Shown piece after piece: positions 9,156 to 18,597 of a DNA stretch of 64,000 nucleotides; within the stretch, counting starts at the first letter, position 1, and the number at the start of each line of letters is the position of its first letter. The translations under genes were made by a program, and so were the position numbers. A model generated the notes under the pieces. It saw only the letters and a program-made list of their open reading frames with translations. It ran no database searches and was not told where the DNA came from. The stretch is from Pseudomonas aestuarii (GTDB taxonomy: Bacteria; Pseudomonadota; Gammaproteobacteria; Pseudomonadales; Pseudomonadaceae), in NCBI RefSeq assembly GCF_027988105.1, contig NZ_JAQJZJ010000015.1, positions 1-64,000 on the forward strand, read 5' to 3'.

Positions 9156-9479
9156 ATGGCGCAGCGCGGGCTGTTGCGCAATTGCGACGACAACAATGGG
9201 TTTGGCTTTTTCCGGCCGTCGCCAGCCTGATCAGCTTCAGGCAATACGGGCATGACGAGGCTTAGGCGCTGAATGGCGGCCGCATCCCGGACAGCAGTTT
9301 GCACCTGGTCGAGTTGCTGGGGGACTGGCCCAGCGCTTTGCTGGCTCAGCAAATAGTTCGTGATAAACCCGCAAGGCGCCTTTCCGTTGCTGTTCTGGAC
9401 GATGTCGCGGCACGCCAGGCGATCTGGTTCGATGGGCTGGTGCTGGACGGCGCCTATTTCGGTGCCGTGCTGCGCTAGC
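9156..9479 (+). pseudogene. Decayed cold-shock/DUF1294 gene
   Basis: From the ATG at 9156, 24 codons match the cold-shock domain that opens DUF1294 proteins (GLLRN, then NNGFGFFRP, the RNP1-type motif), after which a TGA stops the frame. Further on, WPSALLAQQIVRDKPARR in one frame and FPLLFWTM in another match the membrane part of such proteins. The pieces are out of frame and too close together, so the gene has stop, frameshift and probable deletion damage. Confidence 0.5.
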
Positions 9480-9483
9480 TCGA

Positions 9484-9843
9484 TCACCGGTCGAGGAGCA
9501 GGCCTACCTGCAAACGTTTCGGTAGCTTGCGTACCACCAGTTGGTGCGAGCGGGTCAGCAATTGCCACAGTTCGTCGTCGCCAAGTGGCGGCTGTGCGCA
9601 GCTCATGCTGATCCAGTGCGCCCGCGCCAGATAGGGCGCCGGGCGGATGCCGGGGCGGTCGACGTAACCGAGGAACAGATCGCTGTCGACCTTGAACGCC
9701 AGCTCATGGCCGAGAAAGTTGAGGATGGCGAACATCTTGTTGCCCGCCACGGAAAATACCTGATTGTTGCCCCACTTGAAATCTTCGCGGGCACCGGGCA
9801 GTTGCAGGCAAAAAGCGGCTATTTCCTGTTGTTTCATGTGCAT
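9484..9843 (-). CDS. MmcQ/YjbR family protein
   Basis: 119 residues, small soluble alpha/beta protein. The YjbR pattern is clear: an N-terminal helix with CLQLPGAREDFKWG, then VFSVAGNKMFAILNF, FKVD, a PAPYLARAHWISM segment and a final LLTRSHQLVVRKLPK helix. The family has a CyaY-like or DNA-binding fold in solved members; the cellular role is not established. The ATG at 9843 has AAGG four bases ahead; an ATG two codons later is possible. Its 3' end meets the decayed DUF1294 gene. Confidence 0.85.
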   Translation of the reverse strand: MHMKQQEIAAFCLQLPGAREDFKWGNNQVFSVAGNKMFAILNFLGHELAFKVDSDLFLGYVDRPGIRPAPYLARAHWISMSCAQPPLGDDELWQLLTRSHQLVVRKLPKRLQVGLLLDR

Positions 9844-9918
9844 CGAGCCTTGTTGCGGGTTCTCTAGCTAAGCTAGCAGAGTGTTGGCCCAACCTTCAGC
9901 CGCGATGGAGATTTCCTT

Positions 9919-10425
9919 ATGCCACTGTCCATGTATGACGCCTCGCTTGCGCAGTTCCCCCGCATGCTTGGCAACCTGTCGGCCATCCTGCATAAAGCCG
10001 AGGCTTACGCCGCTGAGCGCAAGATCGAACCGAGCGTGCTGCTCAATGCGCGCCTGGCACCGGATATGCTGCCCTTGATCAGCCAGGTGCAGATCGCCAG
10101 CGACAGCGTCAAAGGCTGCGCCGCACGCTTGGCCGGTATCGACATTCCGAGCTATCCAGACAGCGAAAGCAGCTTTGCCGAATTGCAGGCGCGTATCGCC
10201 AAGACCCAGGCATTTATCGGCAGCGTTGCGGCGGCGCAGCTCGAGGGCAGCGAAGGCAAGTCGATCACCCTGAACTTTCCGAGTATGGAGCTGCAGTTCA
10301 CGGGGCAGGAGTACCTGTTGCATTTTGTCCTGCCGAATTTCTATTTTCACCTGACCACCGCCTACGCGATCCTGCGCCACAACGGCCTGGATATCGGCAA
10401 GATGGATTTCCTCGGTCGTCCTTGA
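9919..10425 (+). CDS. DUF1993 domain protein
   Basis: 168 residues, predicted all-helical soluble protein. Marks include MPLSMYDASLAQFPRML at the start, ERKIEPSVLLNARLAPDMLP near residue 35, a QEYLLHFVLPNFYFHLTTAY stretch and a C-terminal LRHNGLDIGKMDFLG, typical of DUF1993 proteins, which are distantly DinB-like. The biochemical role is unknown. GGAGA precedes the start. It diverges from the YjbR gene over a 75-base gap. Confidence 0.88.
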   Translation: MPLSMYDASLAQFPRMLGNLSAILHKAEAYAAERKIEPSVLLNARLAPDMLPLISQVQIASDSVKGCAARLAGIDIPSYPDSESSFAELQARIAKTQAFIGSVAAAQLEGSEGKSITLNFPSMELQFTGQEYLLHFVLPNFYFHLTTAYAILRHNGLDIGKMDFLGRP

Positions 10426-10635
10426 ATCCCAGGGCGATGCATGCCGTTACTCAAGGGTGTACGGCTTTTCCGGTGAGGCGGAAGGGGCGGGGTGCGGGTG
10501 CCTTGTGACCCGCCAAACCAGGAGTGGTCTGTTCGTCAGGCGCACAACACCTGTGTGCCGCGGCGTGAGCCAGCGGGCCAGAGCGCGTGCTAGGCTTTGT
10601 GCCGGCCTGTTCGGGCCTTATTGCGAGCGTCATTG

Positions 10636-11820
10636 ATGTCTTCCTCTGCTGTCAGTGCACACCTCCAGCGCGGCACCCCCGCTTATCGGCGCGCCACCCT
10701 GGCGCTGTTCTGCGCCGGGTTCGCTACCTTCGCCTTGCTCTATTGCGTGCAGCCGTTATTGCCCTTGTTCGCGGAGCGCTTCTCGTTATCGGCGGCCGCT
10801 AGTAGCCTGGCGTTGTCGCTGACCACCCTGAGCCTGGCGCTGTGCCTGCTGGTATCAGGCGCCCTGGCCGAGAGCTGGGGGCGCAAGCCGGTGATGGTGG
10901 CGGCCCTGGGCCTGGCCTGTGTACTGGGCATCGCCTGTGCGCTGGTTGAGACCTGGGATTACCTGTTGCTGCTGCGCGCGCTGCTCGGTCTGGCCCTGAG
11001 CGGCTTGCCGGCGCTGGCGATGGCCTATGTCGGCGAGGAGTGCGACCCCGAGGCGCTGCCCGCGGCGATGGGGCTGTATATCGGCGGTACGGCGCTGGGC
11101 GGTCTACTTGGGCGTTTGCTCGCCGGCCTGCTCAGCGATATCGGCGGCTGGCCGCTGGCGCTGGGCGGCATCGCCGGCATGGGCTTGCTGGCCTTGGCCC
11201 TGTTCATCTGGCTGTTGCCGCCGTCGCGGCATTTTCACGCCCAGCCATTGTCGCTGCGCGGGTTGCTCGGCAATTTTGGCCAACACCTGGGTAACCGGCA
11301 ACTGCGCGCGCTGTTTCTGCTGGCGTTTCTGTTGATGGGCGGTTTCGTCGCGCTGTTCAACTACGTCGGCTTTCGTCTGGCGGCGGCGCCGTTCGGTTTG
11401 TCGTCGACGCTGATCGGCCTACTGTTCACGGTGTACCTGGTCGGGATTCTCAGTGCCGGCTGGGCCGGTCGGCTGGTGCCGCATTTCGGTGCGCGCCAGG
11501 TGCTGCAGGGCGGTATCGGCACCATGCTGCTCGGTGTCGCACTCAGTGCCACGCCCTGGCTGGGCGCCGTGGTGCTGGGCCTGGCGCTGTTGACCCTGGG
11601 TTTCTTCGCCGCCCATGCGGTGGCCAGCGGCCAGGTCGGTCAGCATGCCAAAGGCGCCAGGGCGCAGGCCTCGGCGCTGTATCTGTGTGCTTATTACCTG
11701 GGCTCCAGCGTAATTGGCTACGGCGCGGGGTATATCTGGGAACACGCCGGCTGGTTGCCGATGCTAGCAGCACTGACTGCTCTGTTTGTCGCCGCAGGGC
11801 TACATGCTCGTAAGCTCTGA
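10636..11820 (+). CDS. MFS transporter, YnfM-like
   Basis: 394 residues from the ATG at 10636, with twelve predicted transmembrane helices. The MFS loop 2-3 motif appears as GALAESWGRKPVMV. The N-terminus (RRATLALFCAGFATFALLY followed by CVQPLLPLFAERF) is characteristic of the YnfM/drug-H+ antiporter subgroup. It is likely a proton-driven exporter in the inner membrane; the substrate is not predictable. No regulator is adjacent. Confidence 0.88.
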   Translation: MSSSAVSAHLQRGTPAYRRATLALFCAGFATFALLYCVQPLLPLFAERFSLSAAASSLALSLTTLSLALCLLVSGALAESWGRKPVMVAALGLACVLGIACALVETWDYLLLLRALLGLALSGLPALAMAYVGEECDPEALPAAMGLYIGGTALGGLLGRLLAGLLSDIGGWPLALGGIAGMGLLALALFIWLLPPSRHFHAQPLSLRGLLGNFGQHLGNRQLRALFLLAFLLMGGFVALFNYVGFRLAAAPFGLSSTLIGLLFTVYLVGILSAGWAGRLVPHFGARQVLQGGIGTMLLGVALSATPWLGAVVLGLALLTLGFFAAHAVASGQVGQHAKGARAQASALYLCAYYLGSSVIGYGAGYIWEHAGWLPMLAALTALFVAAGLHARKL

Positions 11821-11864
11821 GTGAAGGATTGAACTCAACTCGAGCCACCTGGCGTGTCGGGTCT

Positions 11865-12205
11865 TCAGTTCTGGTTGTTCGACGGCATCTCAATGGGCAC
11901 TAACACTTCGTTGCGTCGCAAAACAACCGGAACAAAGGGCGGGGCATAGCGGGCCAAGATTGGCTCGCCAACAACGCGGAAACTGTGTTCTCAATCCAGG
12001 CGTCCAACTCAGCCTTTTTGCTTGTGTAGGCCTGCTCACTCCAGAACCCCGAGTAGCGAACCAGCGCAATCTGCCGTGCGGGCACTTGGCGCAACGTCAT
12101 CGCTGGGTCTTTGGGTTCAGGCAGTGTTGCCAGCGAGTCGGACGCGCGCATCATAACGCTCACCGCCCAATTGAATCGCCGCGGTTGTTCAGCAACACCA
12201 CTCAA
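11865..12205 (-). pseudogene. Frameshifted SOUL haem-binding protein remnant
   Basis: The frame read from 12205 contains LPEPKDPAMTLRQVPARQ, IALVRYSGFWSE and KAELDAWIE, typical of SOUL/HBP proteins, then goes off frame. In the next frame the expected continuation FRVVGEPILARYAPPF, VPVVLRRNEVLVPIE runs to a TGA at 11865. A single missing base near 11982-11984 explains the shift. The N-terminal half of a SOUL domain (about 80-100 residues) is also absent upstream, so the gene is truncated as well. Confidence 0.7.
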
Positions 12206-12343
12206 AAAATACTCTTCAGATAATACAAATTGCTACATAGATGCCCTCTGTACCGCTTCCCTGGAAGCACCAAGTGAGTAGACTGCAGAGCAATAACAAA
12301 AAATAAACTGCCAGCGACTGGCCGCTAACGGAGACAGCATTCC

Positions 12344-14935
12344 GTGCATCTAAACCGGGCGTTTAACATCCTGGCTGCCATAGTAGTTGCGTGTCTGAGC
12401 CTAAGTGCTTTGGCGCAACCAGAACCGATTGAGATAACTCCAGCATCAAGCATCCCAGCCCATTTCCAGTTCTGGGAGGATGCCGCAGGCGACGCCTCGA
12501 TTGATCAAGTGGTGACCTTGCCCGCTGAGCGCTGGACGCTTGTGCCCAATGGCAGTGCCACCTTCGGCCTCACTGAGTCGGCATACTGGCTGCGCTTTGA
12601 AGTCAGAAATCAGACACAGCTCAACCTGAACCTGATTGCCGAGTTGGGCTATTCCCAGTTGGACGATGTGGTCTTCTATGTGTATGCGGGTGGAGCTCAG
12701 GTAAAAGAGCTGAAAACCGGCGATGGCCGGCCTTTCTATCCACGTGACGTGGATCATCCGAGCATGTTGTTACGTGCTTCCCTGGCACCTGAAGAATTGA
12801 AGACGTTCTATGTTCGGGTCGCGACGGCCGGTTCCATGATCGTGCCGCTGCGTATATGGCGCGAGCAGACGTTTTTTGAAACCGCCGCCTATGAGCTAAA
12901 ACTGCACTTTTTCTACTACGGCTGCATCCTGGTCATTGTCCTGATCAATCTCGCTGTTTACCTGAGCTTGCGCGAGAAACTGTATCTCTACTATGCCCTT
13001 GCAATATTCGGGTATTTGCTGTTTTTCGCCTCCATCAAAGGCTTCAGTTTCCAGCACCTCTATCCCCAGTTACCAGAGCTGCACGCCAAGGCGCTGCTGG
13101 TGTCGATACCCGGCCTGGCGCTGTTTTCACTTCTTTTCTGCCGGGAGTTCCTAAACACCAGGGTTCACAGCCCGCGGCTGGATAAAGTGCTACTTGGGAT
13201 GATGGTGTTCGAGATGCTATTTCTCTTCTCGGCCCCTCTGCTCGACTATCACACGGGCATCCAGGCGGCATCGTTTTCCGCGCTGTTGTTTTTTTCGCTT
13301 CTGCTGGTCGCCGGTCCCGTGGTGTGGATGGAAGGCATTCGCGCTGGGGCATTTTTTACCCTGGCGTGGACGCCTTTGACTATCGGGGTGTTGGCAACAT
13401 CCGGCAGGGCGCTCGGGTTCTTTCCTGAGAACTTTTTTACCGAGTACGGCATGCAGATTGGTTCAGGGCTCGAAGCCTTGATCCTGACGGTGGCACTGGC
13501 GGACCGGCTGTACCGTGAGCGCGAAGACAAGATCATTGCCCAGGCCGCCAGCCTGCGCGAGGCCCAGTCTCGCAATGCGGCTCAGAACCTGCTCACTGAT
13601 GCACTGGCGCACGACCCTGTGACCGGGCTCCCCAATCGCAACCGTTTTGAGTGGATGGTGGATCAGCAACTGCGGCAGGCCCCTCACCGCCGTTATATGG
13701 TGGGTGTGGCCCGGATCACGCGGCTAGATGAAATCAATCGCACCCTTGGCCTGACCAGGAGCGAATGGATAATGAAGCGAGTGGCCGCGCAAATGGTCGA
13801 GCTGGCAGTCGGCTTACCCATCGTTCAAGCCATTCGGGATCACCAGGGCCGGGAAGAGCGGGTTTATCATCTTTCCAGCGACTGTTTCTGCTTGCTGATT
13901 GACGTGGATAAAGCCGGGAACGATTTCTCGGCCCTCAACAGCGCTCTAAGGCAATTGGCCGAACCGCTATGGCTGGATCACCTGGCGATTGAGTTAAACC
14001 CTCGCTTTGGCGCGGCCTGCTACCCGGAGCACGGTCGATCTGCCGCCGAGATGATCCGCAATGCTCATGTCGGCATGGAAGTCACCCCGCGGGGCTCTAA
14101 CGAAGCCGGCATATATTCCCAGCGTCACGATATCTACAGCGAGAGTCGACTGACGCTGATGGCGGATTTGCGGGAGGCCTTGCAACAGAACCAGACCATG
14201 CTCTATTACCAGCCCAAGCAGGATCTCAAGACCGGGCATATTGTTGGAGTGGAGGCTTTGATTCGTTGGCACCATCAGGAACGCGGGTGGGTGAACCCGG
14301 TTGATTTCATTCCCCTGGCTGAGGAAACGGGCGTCATCATTCAACTGACCCAATGGGTCATCGGGCAGGCCACGAATGATTTGGCGCACCTACACAAGGA
14401 CTACCCGGAGCTGAGCGTCGCCATTAATATTTCGGCGCGCGATCTTGAATCTACCGGGCTACACAGCACGCTGGAATTGGCACTTCAGCACAATGGGCTG
14501 CAGGCGTGCTCCGTCACCCTCGAAATCACCGAAACTGCAGCCATGCTGGACCCTGTCCGCAGCCTGCATGCGCTGAATGTATTGGCCGAGCTAGGGTACC
14601 CTATATCCATCGATGATTTTGGCAGCGGCTATTCCTCGCTGTCGTATCTCAAGCAGCTGCCTGCCTTTGAGCTGAAGCTGGATCGCTCGCTGATTCATGA
14701 TATCTGCGTCAGCGAAAGCGCCGCCGTGATTGTGTCTACCACCATTCAGATGGCGTGCAGCCTCGGCTACCGGGTAGTGGGTGAGGGCATTGAGGACGCC
14801 GAGACAGCCCGTCGGTTGCAACAAGAGGGCTGCGATACGCTGCAGGGTTACTGGCTGTGCAAGCCCAAGCCAATCGCTGAGCTGAAACAATGGTTGCAGG
14901 TGTTCAATGCGAGCCGTGTAACAGCAGTGAAGTAG
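12344..14935 (+). CDS. 7TM-DISM receptor with degenerate GGDEF and active EAL domain
   Basis: 863 residues with a GTG start. Order: signal peptide (about 1-24), periplasmic 7TMR-DISMED2-like domain (about 30-165), seven membrane helices (about 185-385), short coiled coil, GGDEF-like domain (about 425-585) and EAL domain (about 600-855). The GGDEF signature is replaced by SSDCF, so diguanylate cyclase activity is not expected. The EAL domain looks intact: VEALIRWHH, NISARDL, LEITETAAM, SIDDFGSGYSSLSYL, LKLDRSLI, VGEGIEDAE and QGYWLCKP carry the expected metal and general-base residues. It is probably a c-di-GMP phosphodiesterase controlled by an external ligand. It converges on the AraC gene with a 2-base gap. 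Confidence 0.9.
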   Translation: MHLNRAFNILAAIVVACLSLSALAQPEPIEITPASSIPAHFQFWEDAAGDASIDQVVTLPAERWTLVPNGSATFGLTESAYWLRFEVRNQTQLNLNLIAELGYSQLDDVVFYVYAGGAQVKELKTGDGRPFYPRDVDHPSMLLRASLAPEELKTFYVRVATAGSMIVPLRIWREQTFFETAAYELKLHFFYYGCILVIVLINLAVYLSLREKLYLYYALAIFGYLLFFASIKGFSFQHLYPQLPELHAKALLVSIPGLALFSLLFCREFLNTRVHSPRLDKVLLGMMVFEMLFLFSAPLLDYHTGIQAASFSALLFFSLLLVAGPVVWMEGIRAGAFFTLAWTPLTIGVLATSGRALGFFPENFFTEYGMQIGSGLEALILTVALADRLYREREDKIIAQAASLREAQSRNAAQNLLTDALAHDPVTGLPNRNRFEWMVDQQLRQAPHRRYMVGVARITRLDEINRTLGLTRSEWIMKRVAAQMVELAVGLPIVQAIRDHQGREERVYHLSSDCFCLLIDVDKAGNDFSALNSALRQLAEPLWLDHLAIELNPRFGAACYPEHGRSAAEMIRNAHVGMEVTPRGSNEAGIYSQRHDIYSESRLTLMADLREALQQNQTMLYYQPKQDLKTGHIVGVEALIRWHHQERGWVNPVDFIPLAEETGVIIQLTQWVIGQATNDLAHLHKDYPELSVAINISARDLESTGLHSTLELALQHNGLQACSVTLEITETAAMLDPVRSLHALNVLAELGYPISIDDFGSGYSSLSYLKQLPAFELKLDRSLIHDICVSESAAVIVSTTIQMACSLGYRVVGEGIEDAETARRLQQEGCDTLQGYWLCKPKPIAELKQWLQVFNASRVTAVK

Positions 14936-14937
14936 CC

Positions 14938-15936
14938 TTAACCTTCTTGCGCCCGATACGCCCCAGGCGTTAATCCGGTCCACTTCTTAAACGCACGATG
15001 AAACGCCGACGGCTCGGAGAAACCGAGTTGTTCGGCGATGTCCTGAATCGGCAGATCATCGCGGCCCAGGTGGTAAATCGCCAAATCACGGCGCAGGTGA
15101 TCCTTCAGCTCCTGAAAGCTCGAGCCTTCCTCGCGCAGATGCCGACGCAGGGTCTGCGGGCTCATGTGCAGCTGCTGGGCGACAGTGTCGAGGTCTGGCC
15201 AGTCGCTGCAGTCGCGGCCGAGCAGGCGGCGGATCCTGCTGGTCAGGCTGTCGCCGCCATCCGGACGGGCGAGCAGGTCGGCCGGTGAATGTTCGAGGAA
15301 CTGCTTGAGCGAGCGTTCGTCCTGCAGCAGCGGCATGCTCAGGTAACGCGCATGGAACAGTAGGCTGGTGCCGGGCGCGGCCAAATGGCGCGGACCGGGG
15401 AACAGCAGGTCGTACTCGCCAGCGTGGGCGGGGGCGGCATAGGCGAAGCTGGTCGCTTCCAGGCGAATGCGCTGGCCGATCAGCCAGCTGGCGAGGCGGT
15501 GCCAGATCACCAGCAGGCTTTCCACCAGGAAGTGATCCGGGTCCCACAGGGTCGAGTCATCCACCGACAGGCGCGCCCAGTCGCCTTCGCGGCTGAGGGT
15601 GATGGTCGGCGCCTCGGCGAACAGTCCATAGAACAGGGCGCCGCGGCTCAGCGCCTTCTCCAGCGTGCGGCAATGGATGATTGCGTAACACATCATGGCG
15701 AAGGTGCCGCGCTTGCTCGGCTGGTGGCAGAAGCCCAGGTATTCGTCGTCGAGGAATTCCCACAACAGTTGCAGCAGTCGGGTGAATTGCTCCGGGTCGA
15801 CCCGCGCCCGCGGCTCTTCCAGCACGGCAGGCTGAATACCGGCCTGGCGCAGCAGCGGCAAGCAGTCGTATCCCTGGCGCTCGGCACCGCACAGGGCGGC
15901 GCGGACGAAGTGGCTGGCGATGGTACGTTCGCGCAT
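14938..15936 (-). CDS. AraC-family transcriptional regulator (OruR-like layout)
   Basis: 332 residues from the ATG at 15936, preceded by AGGAG. The N-terminal two-thirds is the Arabinose_bd_2 type sensor domain seen in OruR/ArgR-like activators. The C-terminal AraC double helix-turn-helix lies at about residues 235-330 (TVAQQLHMSPQTLRRHL, then IQDIAEQLGFSEPSAFHRAF, KKWTGLTPGAYR). It diverges from the acyl-CoA dehydrogenase gene over a 159-base gap, so it most likely activates the acyl-CoA dehydrogenase/CoA-transferase pair in response to a catabolic substrate. Confidence 0.9.
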   Translation of the reverse strand: MRERTIASHFVRAALCGAERQGYDCLPLLRQAGIQPAVLEEPRARVDPEQFTRLLQLLWEFLDDEYLGFCHQPSKRGTFAMMCYAIIHCRTLEKALSRGALFYGLFAEAPTITLSREGDWARLSVDDSTLWDPDHFLVESLLVIWHRLASWLIGQRIRLEATSFAYAAPAHAGEYDLLFPGPRHLAAPGTSLLFHARYLSMPLLQDERSLKQFLEHSPADLLARPDGGDSLTSRIRRLLGRDCSDWPDLDTVAQQLHMSPQTLRRHLREEGSSFQELKDHLRRDLAIYHLGRDDLPIQDIAEQLGFSEPSAFHRAFKKWTGLTPGAYRAQEG

Positions 15937-16095
15937 GAGGGCTCCTTGAAAGTGCGTAGATGGTAGGCAGCTGGGGGCGATGAGGACAAGCCGACCGAGC
16001 GAATGGGTCAACCGAGGCTGAGCGCTTGGGTCATTGAGGCGATAGGGCCACGGCGCCTAACCTGCATGACGACTTCAGCCAGGGAGCACCGCCGC

Positions 16096-17235
16096 ATGCA
16101 GCGCACTATCTTCGAAATCGAGCACAACCTATTTCGCGACGCTTTCAGCGCCTTTCTGAAAAAGGAAGTGTTGCCCCATCAGGACGACTGGGAAGCGGCC
16201 GGCATGGTCAGTCGCGAGGTATGGCGCAAGGCCGGCGAGATGGGCTTCCTGCTGCCCTGGGCCGATGAGCAATACGGCGGTTCCGCGCTCAAGGATTTTC
16301 GCTACGAGCAGATCATGGCCGAGGAACTGGCGAAGATTAACGAGGCAGGCTTCATGCTGCCGCTGCACTCGGCGCTCTGTGCTCCCTATATCGCCGAATA
16401 CGGCAACGCCGAGCAGAAGGCGCGTTGGCTACCCGGCATCATCAAGGGCGAGACTATTCTCGCCGTGGCCATGACCGAGCCGAGCGCCGGCTCGGATCTG
16501 GCCGGCATGCGCACCACGGCGGTGGACAAGGGCGACCACTATGTTCTCAACGGCTCCAAGGTGTTCATCTCCAACGGCCTGCTCGCCGATCTGGTGATAG
16601 TCGCGGCCAAGACCGATCCGGCCAACAAGCATGCCATGGGCCTGTTTCTGGTCGAGCGCGGCATGGAGGGCTTCGAGCGCGGCAAGAACCTGGAAAAACT
16701 CGGCATGAAGAGCCAGGATACCGCCGAGCTGTTCTTCAACGAGGTCAAGGTGCCCAAGGAAAACCTGCTGGGCGATGCCACGGCTGGCTTCTACTATCTG
16801 ATGAACATGCTTGCCCAGGAGCGCCTGACCAACGCCTGCGGTGCGGTGGCCGGTGCCGAAGCGGCGCTGCAGGTGACCATCGATTATGTGCGCGAGCGCA
16901 AGGCCTTCGACCGGCCGATCTCGCACTTCCAGAACACCCGCTTCAAGCTGGCCGAGATGCGCACCCAGATCGACGTGGCCCAGGTGTTCGTCGACCGCTG
17001 CGTGACGGACCACAATGAGAAGAAACTCAGCCCGGAGGTGGCCGCCGAGGCCAAGCTGTTCACCACCGAACTGCTCGGCAAGGTGGTCGACGAGGGCGTG
17101 CAGTTGCACGGCGGCTGGGGTTATATGTGGGAATATCCGATCTGCAAGATGTACGCGAACGCGCGTATCCAGCGGATCTTCGCCGGCACCTCGGAGATCA
17201 TGAAAGAAATCATCAGTCGCGGCATGCAACTCTGA
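16096..17235 (+). CDS. Acyl-CoA dehydrogenase
   Basis: 379 residues, FAD-dependent alpha-beta desaturation of an acyl-CoA in the cytoplasm. Seen: MTEPSAGSDLAGMRT (FAD/substrate motif), VFISNG, the LGMKSQDTAEL region and IFAGTSEIMKEIISR at the end. The usual Glu of the terminal EGTSEI motif is Ala here. Instead AQERL near residue 240 supplies the Glu used in long-chain and isovaleryl-CoA types, so the enzyme should still be active and belongs to that subgroup. The start at 16096 follows AGGGAG. The CoA-transferase 120 bases downstream is probably co-transcribed and generates the acyl-CoA. Confidence 0.92.
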   Translation: MQRTIFEIEHNLFRDAFSAFLKKEVLPHQDDWEAAGMVSREVWRKAGEMGFLLPWADEQYGGSALKDFRYEQIMAEELAKINEAGFMLPLHSALCAPYIAEYGNAEQKARWLPGIIKGETILAVAMTEPSAGSDLAGMRTTAVDKGDHYVLNGSKVFISNGLLADLVIVAAKTDPANKHAMGLFLVERGMEGFERGKNLEKLGMKSQDTAELFFNEVKVPKENLLGDATAGFYYLMNMLAQERLTNACGAVAGAEAALQVTIDYVRERKAFDRPISHFQNTRFKLAEMRTQIDVAQVFVDRCVTDHNEKKLSPEVAAEAKLFTTELLGKVVDEGVQLHGGWGYMWEYPICKMYANARIQRIFAGTSEIMKEIISRGMQL

Positions 17236-17286
17236 ATAAGACACCAACGCTGTCCGGATGCACGCCGGGGATGCCTGCCGATTCGT

Positions 17287-17303
17287 CCCGGATTGCATCC
17301 GGG
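17287..17303. repeat. Short REP-like inverted repeat
   Basis: CCCGGAT-TGC-ATCCGGG followed by CTAC. This sequence is like a widespread proteobacterial intergenic palindrome. It sits between the dehydrogenase and CoA-transferase genes and could attenuate or stabilise the transcript. Confidence 0.45.
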
Positions 17304-17355
17304 CTACTGGGCTTGCATCACCAGGTGCTGTCCATCCCGCACAAAAGGAGCCGTC

Positions 17356-18537
17356 ATGAAAGGCCCGTTGTCCTCGTTGAAGATCCTCGATTTCTCCACC
17401 CTGTTGCCGGGGCCGTTTGCCTCGTTGCTGCTGGCCGATATGGGGGCCGAGGTGCTGCGTATCGAGTCGCCGACACGCACCGACCTGATCCGGGTACTGC
17501 CGCCGCACGACGATGGCGTCTCGACCAGCCATGCCTACCTCAATCGCAACAAGCGCTGCATCGCCCTGGATCTGAAGCAGGCCGAGGCGGTGGCGCTGGT
17601 CAAGCAGTTGGTGGCCGAGTACGACATCGTCCTGGAGCAGTTCCGTCCCGGGGTGATGGACAAGCTCGGGGTTGGCTATGAGGCGCTCAAGGCGTTCAAC
17701 CCCAGGCTGATCTATGTGGCGATCACCGGCTACGGCCAGACCGGGCCGTACAAGGATCGCGCCGGGCACGACATCAACTACCTGGCCCTGGCCGGCATCG
17801 CCAGCTACACCGGGCGCCGCGACCGCGGTCCACTGCCGTTGGGTGTGCAGTTGGCGGATATTGCCGGCGGTTCGCTGCATGGGGTGATGGGTCTGCTGGC
17901 GGCGGTGATCCAGCGCCAGGTCACGGGCGAAGGGCAGTATGTCGATATCAGCATGAGCGATTGTGCCTTCGCCCTGCACGGGATGGCTGGCGCCGGTTAC
18001 CTGGCTGCCGGGGTCGAGCCGCAGATGGAAAATCAAGTGCTCAACGGTGGCAGTTTCTACGACTACTACCGCACCCGCGACGGTCGCTGGTTCTCGGTCG
18101 GCAGCCTGGAACCGCAATTCATGCAGCAGTTCTGCTTGGCCCTCGGCCGCCCGGAACTGGCGGCGCGCGGCCTGTCGCCCGAGCCCGAGGATCAGCAGGC
18201 GCTCAAGCGCGAGATCGAGATCGAATTCGAGAAGCGCGACTTTGTCGAGTGGAGTCAGTTATTTTCCGCTCTGGATGCCTGCGTCGAGCCGATGCTCTCG
18301 CTGAGCGAGGCGGTCGAGCACCCGCAACTCAAGGCGCGCCAGCTGGTTGCCGCAGTGCCGCGTGCAGGTAGGGATCCACAGCGGCAGATCGCCTGCCCGA
18401 TCAAGTTCTCTGGTGGGTTGCCCGAGCCCCGGCATGTGGGCGCAGTGCTGGGGGCGCATACCGAGGAGGTGCTGCGCGAGTTGGGTTACTCGACCGCACG
18501 GATCGCCGCACTGAAAGCCAACAAGGTCGTGGCGTAA
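17356..18537 (+). CDS. Class III (CaiB/BaiF) CoA-transferase
   Basis: 393 residues; moves CoA between carboxylic acids through a covalent aspartyl-anhydride. Family hallmarks: LLPGPFASLLLADMGAEVLRIE at the start, LNRNKRCIALDLK, LEQFRPGVMDKLG, YVAITGYGQTGPYKDRAGHDINYLA with the catalytic Asp, and VDISMSDCAFALHGM. It follows AGGAG and the acyl-CoA dehydrogenase gene. Together they would activate and then desaturate an organic acid, under the divergent AraC regulator. An alpha-methylacyl-CoA racemase of the same fold is the main alternative. Confidence 0.88.
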   Translation: MKGPLSSLKILDFSTLLPGPFASLLLADMGAEVLRIESPTRTDLIRVLPPHDDGVSTSHAYLNRNKRCIALDLKQAEAVALVKQLVAEYDIVLEQFRPGVMDKLGVGYEALKAFNPRLIYVAITGYGQTGPYKDRAGHDINYLALAGIASYTGRRDRGPLPLGVQLADIAGGSLHGVMGLLAAVIQRQVTGEGQYVDISMSDCAFALHGMAGAGYLAAGVEPQMENQVLNGGSFYDYYRTRDGRWFSVGSLEPQFMQQFCLALGRPELAARGLSPEPEDQQALKREIEIEFEKRDFVEWSQLFSALDACVEPMLSLSEAVEHPQLKARQLVAAVPRAGRDPQRQIACPIKFSGGLPEPRHVGAVLGAHTEEVLRELGYSTARIAALKANKVVA

Positions 18538-18597
18538 AGGGGGATTGAGCGGCCGGCGACCGCAACAGCCTCGCGCAGGCCGCCGACAGCGCCCCCT

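Noticed and set aside
16429..18117. A 562-residue open frame on the minus strand
   Set aside because: It is antisense to the acyl-CoA dehydrogenase and CoA-transferase genes, which have full family motifs. Its own translation is low-complexity, rich in His, Gln, Leu and Gly, as expected of GC-rich antisense frames.
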